Assembly: GCA_947448095.1 (NCBI GenBank)
Contig: CANFNN010000006.1
Location: 1 to 24,513 of the forward strand
DNA from: Bacteriovoracaceae bacterium
GTDB lineage: Bacteria > Bdellovibrionota > Bacteriovoracia > Bacteriovoracales > Bacteriovoracaceae
Direction: 5' to 3'
Length of the DNA stretch: 24,513 nt
A program made the translations under genes and the position numbers. Positions 16,588 to 23,765 of this stretch are shown piece by piece (position 1 is the stretch's first letter; every line of letters starts with the position of its first letter). The notes under the pieces are model-generated. The model saw only the letters and a program-made list of their open reading frames with translations. It had not been told where the DNA came from and made no database searches.

Positions 16588-17157
16588 ATGGTTAATAAAC
16601 CTTTGAAAAAATATATCCCTATCCTCCTGTTTATTATGGCATTTACTGGATTTCTTTCCACTCAAATTCTGTGGGACTCCTTTCATCTTAATGCTCAACA
16701 AGGGGATCAGGATAAACAAAAGCACGCTCTCTATGAAACTTCATTCCAAGGGCTTAAATTAACTACGACTAAAAGTACGAGCATTGAACTCAGGAATCTT
16801 AAAGAACCGGTGGTGCTGCTTAATTTCTGGGCATCTTGGTGCGTTCCCTGCTTAAAGGAATTGCCTAGTTTGGTGCAATTTCAAGAAAAATTCAAAGGCC
16901 AAGTTAAGGTAATTGGCATTAATGGGGATGAGGAAAATTCGTTAGAAGTGGTGAAAAAAACAGAAGCTAAATACGGTCTGAATTTTGAATCGGTGACTGA
17001 TGCTGATAGCACAGTGGCTAACCAATTTATGGTAGCGACTTATCCTGTTTCCATTATTTTTCATCGCGGAAAAGTTATTTTTGTAAGCAAAAAAATCCAT
17101 AACTTTATGGAAGAGAGTTTCCTGTCAACTATCGAGTCTGCGATTAAGGCAAATTAA
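16588..17157 (+). CDS. Membrane-anchored thioredoxin-like protein (TlpA/ResA family)
   Basis: The 189-residue product has a basic N-terminus, one hydrophobic segment at about 9-30 acting as anchor or signal, and a thioredoxin fold facing the periplasm. The active site is WCVPC (Cys85 and Cys88), preceded by VVLLNFWAS as in TlpA and ResA, and the cis-proline is Pro153 in TYPVS. Proteins of this group usually reduce or exchange disulfides in the envelope, for example during cytochrome c maturation. No cytochrome gene is adjacent, so its client is unknown. The Pro-containing WCVPC resembles TlpA/ResA rather than DsbA. Its 3' end overlaps the convergent hutI by 14 bases. Confidence 0.88.
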   Translation: MVNKPLKKYIPILLFIMAFTGFLSTQILWDSFHLNAQQGDQDKQKHALYETSFQGLKLTTTKSTSIELRNLKEPVVLLNFWASWCVPCLKELPSLVQFQEKFKGQVKVIGINGDEENSLEVVKKTEAKYGLNFESVTDADSTVANQFMVATYPVSIIFHRGKVIFVSKKIHNFMEESFLSTIESAIKAN

Positions 17158-18358
17158 CTGCGAAGTTCCTTCCCCAACTATAAGTTAATTGTGAAAGTGA
17201 CTCTACCTTAAATAAAGAGAAGCGTGGCTTGAATCCAGGCATGAGCGTGCCCTGATTCATCATTCCAAGTGAGTGAGCAGCGTTAAGCGTAATCGAACAT
17301 AAGATTTCTGCCTGATTCATTTTTAACTGTGCAGCAGAAATTGAAGCAATAAGAAGAACGTTGTCACAATGGCAAGAGCCAGGATTATAATCAGAAGCGA
17401 TTGCGACCTTGACTCCACTGTCGAGCATTCTTCTGGCAGGCGCCAGGGATTTTCCTAGAAAAAATGCGGTACCTGGAAGAAGGGTGGCGATAGTTGATGA
17501 GTGGGAAAGCTTATGTATTTCTTCATCAGAAATTTTAAGTAAATGATCAGCGCTTAAGGCCTGAAATTGGACAGCTAATTCAGCACCAGAATTGCAATTA
17601 AGTTCATCCGCATGAATCTTTACGGGAATCCCAAGCTCAATCGCTAATTCAAAGAGTCTTATAACATCGTCATCTGAAAAATAGTTTTTTTCATGAAAAA
17701 CGTCCACAGCATCAATGACTTTTAAGGGTGCAAGTTTTCTCAAGAGGGGAAGTACCACTTGGTCTAAATAATCCACTGAGGAAGAAAAACCTTTAGGCAC
17801 GTCGTGGGCGGCAAGATAGGTATTAAAAATTTGTATTTGCGGAGAAAAATGTTTTTTTAATCGATCGATAAGAAGAGAGATTTCATATTCTTTTTCAAAA
17901 CTAAGTCCATAGCCAGATTTAATTTCAATTGTTCCCACGCCGTAGGAATGGATCCGCGTAATTCTTTCACATGCGCTTTGAAAAAGAAGTTCTGCACTGG
18001 CGCTTTGAGTTTTATGCATCGTAAAAAGTATCCCACCACCTCTTTTCGCAATCTCTTCATAAGGAGTGCCATTGAGACGATCTGCGTATTCTTGTGAGCG
18101 GTCTCCGCCAAAGACTAGATGTGTGTGCGAGTCTACGATCTCAGGAATCAAAATGTGGCCAGGCAAAGAAATTTTAGGCACGGCCTGATACTTTGCTGGT
18201 AGGTCACTAGTTGAGCCGACCCAAACAATTTGATCCTCGTCAAAAACAATTGCCCCATCGGATTGAATACTCAAATCCTGAGGTAAAAGATTTCTTCCAT
18301 CTTTGAGATGAGCTTTTTCAAGAGTCGCGATCTCGCTAAGATGGATATAGGCTTTCAT
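17144..18358 (-). CDS. hutI: Imidazolonepropionase
   Basis: HutI hydrolyses 4-imidazolone-5-propionate to N-formimino-glutamate, the third step of histidine degradation. The 404 residues match the family length and the metal-dependent amidohydrolase fold. Metal ligands His78 and His80 are in DSHTHLVFGGDRS. Further landmarks are GGGILFTM, KSGYGLSFEKEYE, YLAAHDVP, KIHADELN and ASDYNPGSC. The start codon overlaps the hutU stop (TAATG, sharing one base at 18358) and no Shine-Dalgarno is present, so translation must be coupled to hutU. It is the last gene of the run, and its end overlaps the TlpA-like gene by 14 bases with no terminator between them. Confidence 0.96.
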   Translation of the reverse strand: MKAYIHLSEIATLEKAHLKDGRNLLPQDLSIQSDGAIVFDEDQIVWVGSTSDLPAKYQAVPKISLPGHILIPEIVDSHTHLVFGGDRSQEYADRLNGTPYEEIAKRGGGILFTMHKTQSASAELLFQSACERITRIHSYGVGTIEIKSGYGLSFEKEYEISLLIDRLKKHFSPQIQIFNTYLAAHDVPKGFSSSVDYLDQVVLPLLRKLAPLKVIDAVDVFHEKNYFSDDDVIRLFELAIELGIPVKIHADELNCNSGAELAVQFQALSADHLLKISDEEIHKLSHSSTIATLLPGTAFFLGKSLAPARRMLDSGVKVAIASDYNPGSCHCDNVLLIASISAAQLKMNQAEILCSITLNAAHSLGMMNQGTLMPGFKPRFSLFKVESLSQLTYSWGRNFAVNLP

Positions 18359-20016
18359 TAAAGAGAGGGAAACTTAATTTTAGTTTCTGGTTTTTTCGCG
18401 ATATCTAAGGCGATGTCATAGCCAGCATCCGCATGACGAACAATTCCCATACCTGAATCAGAATTTAGTACGCGCGATAATCGTATATCCATTTCTGGAG
18501 TACCATCACAAACGATAACCATCCCTGAGTGTTGAGAATAACCCATCCCAACTCCTCCGCCCTGGTGAAGAGAAATCCAGCTCGCACCGTTATTGATATT
18601 GATCATGGCATTTAATAAAGGCCAGTCTGAGACTGCATCAGACCCATCCTTCATGCTTTCAGTCTCGCGGTTGGGACTGGCAACAGATCCACAGTCTAAA
18701 TGATCACGACCGATAACAATTGGAGCTTTCACTTTTTTCTCCCGAACCAGTTTATTGAAAAGTAGGGCAGCTTTTTCACGATCTCCATATTTTAGCCAAC
18801 AGATGCGGGCCGGAAGACCTTGAAACTGAATCATTTTTTGGGCTTTTTCAAGCCAGTTAATCATCGACTTATTTTCTGGAAATAATTCCTTGAGGGCCTC
18901 GTCAGTGACACGAATATCTTCCGGGTCCCCGGAAAGTGCGACCCAGCGAAAAGGGCCTGAGCCTTCACAAAATAAAGGGCGAATATAAGCGGGAACAAAA
19001 CCAGGAAAGCTGAATGCATCTTTTACGCCTGCAAGTTCGGCCCAAGCGCGAAGATTATTTCCATAATCGAAAACGTGAGAGCCTTTTTTCTTAAAGGCAA
19101 TCATGATGCGAACATGTTGACCCATCGACGCATAGGAGAATTCAGTATATTTAGCGGGATCAGATTTTCTGAGGTCTAAGGCTTCATTTAGTGTCATTCC
19201 CGCAGGAACATAACCGTTCAAAGGGTCGTGAGCTGAAGTTTGATCAGTCACGAGATCTGGAACGATTCCTTGATCAAGTACATATTCAAAAAAATCAACA
19301 GCATTACCTACCACTCCAATTGATAGAGCCTCATTTTTATTCTTAGCTGCCAGAGCTAATTGAAGACCTTCAGCGAAGTCTTTCGCTAAGACATCTAGGT
19401 ATTTTGACTTAAGTCTTTTTTCAATTCGTGTTACATCCACATCACAACAAAGACAAACTCCTTCGGCCATTTTAACAGCGAGAGGTTGAGCTCCCCCCAT
19501 GCCACCAATGCCTGCAGTAAGTACCAGTTTGCCTTTAAGTGTGGCGTTTTCTCCGTAGTGCTTGCGGGCAGCGGCCATGAAAGTTTCATAGGTGCCTTGA
19601 ATGATTCCCTGGGAACCAATATAGATCCATGAGCCGGCAGTCATCTGGCCATACATCATGAGGCCTTCATCTTTTAACTTATTGAAATGATCCCATGTTG
19701 CCCATTTAGGAACGAGATTAGAGTTGGCAATGAGAACGCGTGGGCCTTGAGGATTACTAGGAAAGACTGCAACAGGTTTCCCCGATTGAACAATCAGTGT
19801 TTCATCATTTTCTAGATTTTGAAGTGAATGAATAAGGTCTTTGAGTGCTTTAGGGTTTCTAGCGGCTTGACCGTTACCACCATAAACAATGAGTTGTTCA
19901 CGGTCTTCGGCAACGTCGGGGTGAAGGTTATTCAATAAGCAGCGAAGAGCAGCTTCTTGGTGCCAACCCTTGCAAGTAAGTTTATCGCCTGTCGGTGGTA
20001 AAGGAATATTACTCAT
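18358..20016 (-). CDS. hutU: Urocanate hydratase
   Basis: HutU (urocanase) adds water to urocanate to give imidazolonepropionate, using tightly bound NAD as an electrophile. The 552-residue product is of standard length. The NAD-binding glycine loop GIGGMGG is at 169-175. The urocanase signature FQGLPARICW contains the conserved cysteine (Cys406). The residues just after the signature read LKYGDR where LGLG is usual, a small deviation. GSVASPNRETESM and HQGGGVGMGYSQHSG also match. The start overlaps the hutH stop as ATGA, and GGAG lies eight bases before the ATG. Confidence 0.97.
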   Translation of the reverse strand: MSNIPLPPTGDKLTCKGWHQEAALRCLLNNLHPDVAEDREQLIVYGGNGQAARNPKALKDLIHSLQNLENDETLIVQSGKPVAVFPSNPQGPRVLIANSNLVPKWATWDHFNKLKDEGLMMYGQMTAGSWIYIGSQGIIQGTYETFMAAARKHYGENATLKGKLVLTAGIGGMGGAQPLAVKMAEGVCLCCDVDVTRIEKRLKSKYLDVLAKDFAEGLQLALAAKNKNEALSIGVVGNAVDFFEYVLDQGIVPDLVTDQTSAHDPLNGYVPAGMTLNEALDLRKSDPAKYTEFSYASMGQHVRIMIAFKKKGSHVFDYGNNLRAWAELAGVKDAFSFPGFVPAYIRPLFCEGSGPFRWVALSGDPEDIRVTDEALKELFPENKSMINWLEKAQKMIQFQGLPARICWLKYGDREKAALLFNKLVREKKVKAPIVIGRDHLDCGSVASPNRETESMKDGSDAVSDWPLLNAMININNGASWISLHQGGGVGMGYSQHSGMVIVCDGTPEMDIRLSRVLNSDSGMGIVRHADAGYDIALDIAKKPETKIKFPSL

Positions 20017-21554
20017 TTTAATTCTCCAGTAATCGATTCAACTTCTTTTAAAATTTCAGATGTCTTTATTAAGCGCGTAAGGTTTTCGATATCTTTATGA
20101 AAGACACGGTCTTCATCAATGGGCTCCACGTGTTTTCTGACTAAAGTATAAACTTTTTCCAGAGGAGGAGAGGTCTTGAGAGGGCGAAGAAAATCCAGAC
20201 CTTGAGTGTTGCATAAAAGTTCAATTGCTAAGCAGTGCTGAACATTGGAAACAACTTCATGCAATTTTCTGCCTGAAGTTACACCCATGGAGACGTGATC
20301 TTCTTTGTCCGTAGAAGTAGGAATAGAATCAACCGAAGCCGGATGACAAAGGTACTTATTTTCAGATGCAAGAGCCGCCATTGTCACATGCGCAATCATG
20401 AGACCAGAATTGAGACCAGAGTTTTTAGTTAAAAAAGCAGGCAGATCAGAAAAATGGGGATTCATCATTTTTTCTACTCTTCTTTCAGCTATGTTGCAAA
20501 TTTCTGCTAGTCCCATGGCGAGATAATCCATTGTAAGAGCAAGGGCCTCACCATGGAAATTTCCTCCAGAAACGACATCCCCAGTTTCAACAAAAACAAG
20601 CGGGTTATCCGTTACAGAATTAAGCTCTATTGCAAGAACTTCTTCTGTATGTCTGAGAGTTTGTCTGCAGGCCCCATGAACTTGCGGAATGCAGCGAAGA
20701 GAATAAGGATCCTGAACTTTTCCATCGTCTTTATGAGAATGAATAATTTCTGAGCCTTTAATAATTTTTAATAAATTCGATGAGACATCAACTTGCCCGG
20801 GTTGTGGCTTAAGCTGAGAAATTCGCATATCAAATGCACTCGCTGTTCCGCGAACGGCATCCAAAGTCAGGCATGAAATAATGTCTGCAAGTTTAACTAG
20901 TTTTTTGGCTTCTACTAAAGCTAAACAACCCAAAGCCAACATGACCGATGTTCCGTTGATTAAGGCGAGACCGTCTTTAGGCCCCAGAACGGCAGGCTTT
21001 AATCCATTTAAATGAATGGCGAAATCTGATTTTACAATTTTACCTTCAAATTCCACCTCACCTTCACCGATCAATGCCAAAGCAATATGGGAAAGTGGTG
21101 CTAAGTCGCCAGAGGCACCAACGGATCCTTTTTCTGGAATAACTGGGTGTAGGTTAAAATTAATGAATTCCAGTAAAAGTTGAATGGTTTCAGGCGTGAC
21201 ACCTGAAAAGCCTTGAATCAGGCAATTAGCACGAGAGAGCATCATGGCGCGAGTGACTTCGCGAGAAAACGGTTTACCAACACCAGTGCAATGGGAGCGA
21301 ATGAGATTGTATTGGAGCTGGCCCAAGTCTTCGTTGGCAATCTGCTTTGAAGCCAGTGCTCCAAATCCAGTATTAATTCCGTAAACAGGCTTCCCCTTTT
21401 TTACGATATCGAGAATAACTTCTCTGGATTTGATCATTTTGACTAATGAGTCGGGGTGGATCTCAACTCTTACTTCACCTGGACGAGCATTAGAAATAAA
21501 TGCCACATCCTCAATCGTAATATTGGTTCCAGTCAGTTGATATATTTTAGTCAT
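20013..21554 (-). CDS. hutH: Histidine ammonia-lyase
   Basis: HutH deaminates L-histidine to urocanate and ammonia, the entry step of histidine degradation. The 513-residue product has the usual length. The Ala147-Ser148-Gly149 triad in GSVGASGDLAPLSHIAL cyclises autocatalytically to the MIO electrophile. YGINTGFG (about 58-65), SVTDNPLVF and GGNFHGEAL are other hallmarks that separate it from aminomutases and phenylalanine ammonia-lyases. It starts 11 bases after the rpe stop, with AAGGC as a weak ribosome binding site, and is followed by hutU through an ATGA overlap. This makes the hut genes a distal extension of the lpt-def-fmt-rpe transcription unit unless an unseen promoter lies inside rpe. 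Confidence 0.97.
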   Translation of the reverse strand: MTKIYQLTGTNITIEDVAFISNARPGEVRVEIHPDSLVKMIKSREVILDIVKKGKPVYGINTGFGALASKQIANEDLGQLQYNLIRSHCTGVGKPFSREVTRAMMLSRANCLIQGFSGVTPETIQLLLEFINFNLHPVIPEKGSVGASGDLAPLSHIALALIGEGEVEFEGKIVKSDFAIHLNGLKPAVLGPKDGLALINGTSVMLALGCLALVEAKKLVKLADIISCLTLDAVRGTASAFDMRISQLKPQPGQVDVSSNLLKIIKGSEIIHSHKDDGKVQDPYSLRCIPQVHGACRQTLRHTEEVLAIELNSVTDNPLVFVETGDVVSGGNFHGEALALTMDYLAMGLAEICNIAERRVEKMMNPHFSDLPAFLTKNSGLNSGLMIAHVTMAALASENKYLCHPASVDSIPTSTDKEDHVSMGVTSGRKLHEVVSNVQHCLAIELLCNTQGLDFLRPLKTSPPLEKVYTLVRKHVEPIDEDRVFHKDIENLTRLIKTSEILKEVESITGELK

Positions 21555-21565
21555 GCAGTTTTGCC

Positions 21566-22219
21566 TTAGCGAATTTTATTAATTCTTTGTGCGTAATTTT
21601 TATTAGGTTCTGAGAAGATATAAGATCCAGCGACTAAATTATTAGCACCAGCTTGAATCACGTAGCCAGCATTCTCGTCAGTAATTCCTCCATCCACTTG
21701 GATTTGGAATTTAAATTGATTTTTATGACGAATGAGATCTAGCTCAATAAGTTTATCAATTGCTTCTGGCATGAACTTTTGACCACCAAAACCCGGTTCA
21801 ACACTCATGACTAAAACAAGATCTATTTGAGATAAAATACTAAGAGGGATAGCACTTACAGGGGTTTTGGGTTTTATGGAAATACCAACGGAAGGATAAT
21901 TAGCTTTAATTTGAGAAATGATTTTCTCATGATCGGCCACTGCTTCCCAGTGATAAGTAAAATTATGAAGACCTACGTTTTTAAAGTTTTCAATGAAAAA
22001 TTCAGGGTTCATAACCATGAAGTGACCATCTAGCTTGTGATGTGAAATAGTCTTCACTTTATTGAGAACGGGCTCCCCAAAAGTCAGGTTAGGAACAAAA
22101 TGAGAATCCATGATATCCAAATGAAGCCAAAGATCTTCAATTTGGTTTAATCGTTCAAGTTCAGTTTTGAGATCAAGAAAATCAACGGAAAGTAAGCTAG
22201 GTGAAATAGTTATCGACAT
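21566..22219 (-). CDS. rpe: Ribulose-phosphate 3-epimerase
   Basis: Rpe interconverts ribulose 5-phosphate and xylulose 5-phosphate in the pentose phosphate pathway. The 217-residue product is a TIM barrel with all metal ligands in place: His33 and Asp35 in LHLDIMDSHFVPN, His66 in DGHFMV and Asp176 in QVDGGI. The phosphate-binding SVEPGFGGQKF loop (139-149) is canonical. An AAGGAA ribosome binding site precedes the ATG by about five bases. It follows fmt after eight bases, and the gene order fmt-rpe is compact enough for one transcript. Confidence 0.96.
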   Translation of the reverse strand: MSITISPSLLSVDFLDLKTELERLNQIEDLWLHLDIMDSHFVPNLTFGEPVLNKVKTISHHKLDGHFMVMNPEFFIENFKNVGLHNFTYHWEAVADHEKIISQIKANYPSVGISIKPKTPVSAIPLSILSQIDLVLVMSVEPGFGGQKFMPEAIDKLIELDLIRHKNQFKFQIQVDGGITDENAGYVIQAGANNLVAGSYIFSEPNKNYAQRINKIR

Positions 22220-22227
22220 AGTATTCC

Positions 22228-23166
22228 TTAGCTTTCGCTGATGATAATTTCGGTTTTGATTCCATTCAGAAGTTCTCTATCTGAGCAGGCCTTCTTTCCT
22301 TCAAGTTGAATTTCGCTCAAACGTAAGGCCCCATCCAGGCATCCAATAACAAGGGACCCCATATCGTTTTTAGCAACACCAGGGGCGACCTTCAAATGGT
22401 AGGGTTCGGCCAAAAGAACTTTGAGTCGTTTGCCATTTAAAAAACAATAAGTACCAGGCCATGGATCAAGAGCGCGTATCAGGTTTAAAATTTCTGATGC
22501 GGACTTGGTTGAAAACTTAAGTAACCCATCTTCTTTTTTTAAAGTTGGCGCAAATGAAACTTTTGATTCATCTTGAGATGAAAAGGTCACTTTGTTATCA
22601 ATAATTTTTTTCACTAAATCATTTAAGGCCAATGCAGCTTGATATTTTAAGCGGGTATAAAGTTGAGCACCATTTTCAGTTGAGGCAATGGATAAGGTTT
22701 GAAAGTGGACCAAATCTCCGGCATCCATCTTCTTAACCATTTTTTGAATGGAAACACCTGTTTCAGTATCCCCATTTAAAAGGGCATATTGAATTGGTGC
22801 AGCTCCCCGATACTTGGGCAAAATTGAAGTGTGTATATTAAAACAACCAAGTTTTGCCATGTTCAACATTTCAGAACCAAGAAATTGAGCAAAAGCCAGC
22901 ACCACAATAAAATCTAAGTTTTCAGATTTTAGTTGTTTTAAAAAATCAGATTGTTTATTTATGTTTTCTGTTTGGAAAAATTTTATTTTTTTAGTTTTAG
23001 CATACTCAATAACTTCAGGGGATTTGAGTTCCATGCCCCTTCCAGCAGGTCGGTCTGGCATCGAAATAACGTAGACTAGTTCGATGTGAGGATGGTTCGC
23101 CAACATGTCCAAAGCTGGAACGGCAAAATCAGGAGTCCCGCAAAAAGCAACTTTGAATTTTTTCAT
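22228..23166 (-). CDS. fmt: Methionyl-tRNA formyltransferase
   Basis: Fmt transfers a formyl group from 10-formyltetrahydrofolate to initiator Met-tRNA. The 312-residue product has the N-terminal formyltransferase fold beginning VAFCGTPDFAVPALD. The catalytic Asn110 and His112 are in FNIHTSILPKYRGAAPIQ, and Asp148 is in KMDAGD. The C-terminal OB-like domain (about 205-312) provides tRNA binding. The start overlaps the def stop by an ATGA (23166-23163), so the transferase and the deformylase are co-translated, the common arrangement for these two genes. Confidence 0.97.
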   Translation of the reverse strand: MKKFKVAFCGTPDFAVPALDMLANHPHIELVYVISMPDRPAGRGMELKSPEVIEYAKTKKIKFFQTENINKQSDFLKQLKSENLDFIVVLAFAQFLGSEMLNMAKLGCFNIHTSILPKYRGAAPIQYALLNGDTETGVSIQKMVKKMDAGDLVHFQTLSIASTENGAQLYTRLKYQAALALNDLVKKIIDNKVTFSSQDESKVSFAPTLKKEDGLLKFSTKSASEILNLIRALDPWPGTYCFLNGKRLKVLLAEPYHLKVAPGVAKNDMGSLVIGCLDGALRLSEIQLEGKKACSDRELLNGIKTEIIISES

Positions 23167-23735
23167 CGTACTTTTTCTTTTAACATTTTTTTCTTATAGA
23201 AATTCTTTTTCAAGTTGCTGAGTCGTTCAATGAAAACAACGCCATCTAAATGATCATTTTCGTGTTGTAGGCAAATTGCCAGCATATCATCTGCAACTAA
23301 TTCATGAAAATTTCCGTCTAAGTCTTGAAATTTAACATGAACTGATTCATGACGTTTTACTTCTTCATATATGCCGGGAAGTGAGAGGCACCCTTCTTCA
23401 TAGGTAATGGTCCCAGAAGTGGAGGTAATAACTGGATTCACAAAAACTTTAGGATTGAATCCAGAAAGGCGAAATTCTTCTGCACCGGATGCTGTTGTCA
23501 CTTCTTCACGCTCAAAATCGACATCAAGCACAAAAAGGCGAATATTGTGTCCAACCTGAGGAGCGGCGAGTCCAATTCCGGGCGCGTGGTACATAGTAAA
23601 AAGCATATTTTTCACTAAATGTTTAAGATTCTGATCAAATTCTGTAACAGGAACAGAAACTTGAGAAAGAACGGGATCAGGGTAGGTGAAGATGGGGATA
23701 AGCTCACCTTTAAGCTCATATTTTTCTAATTTCAT
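23163..23735 (-). CDS. def: Peptide deformylase
   Basis: Def removes the N-formyl group from nascent proteins. All three metal-site motifs are present: GIGLAAPQ at 53-60, EEGCLSLPG with ligand Cys116, and QHENDH with His158, Glu159 and His162. At 190 residues it is about 20 longer than the E. coli enzyme. The extra length lies mainly between residues 73 and 95, an E/T/S-rich insertion before the KVFVNPVI strand. No Shine-Dalgarno is evident; TATAAA lies six bases before the ATG on the minus strand. It sits 30 bases downstream of the lptF/G-like gene and overlaps fmt. Confidence 0.96.
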   Translation of the reverse strand: MKLEKYELKGELIPIFTYPDPVLSQVSVPVTEFDQNLKHLVKNMLFTMYHAPGIGLAAPQVGHNIRLFVLDVDFEREEVTTASGAEEFRLSGFNPKVFVNPVITSTSGTITYEEGCLSLPGIYEEVKRHESVHVKFQDLDGNFHELVADDMLAICLQHENDHLDGVVFIERLSNLKKNFYKKKMLKEKVR

Positions 23736-23741
23736 AAGGCT

Positions 23742-23747
23742 TTTATA
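23742..23747 (-). promoter_or_regulatory. Possible internal -10 element before def
   Basis: On the minus strand TATAAA (23747-23742) lies six bases before the def ATG in the 30-base gap after the lptF/G-like gene. TTTAAT is found 17 bases further upstream (23770-23765). If used, it would give a leaderless def-fmt message. The match is weak and AT-rich sequence makes chance hits likely. Confidence 0.22.
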
Positions 23748-23765
23748 ACATAAGGCTCAGTGAAA

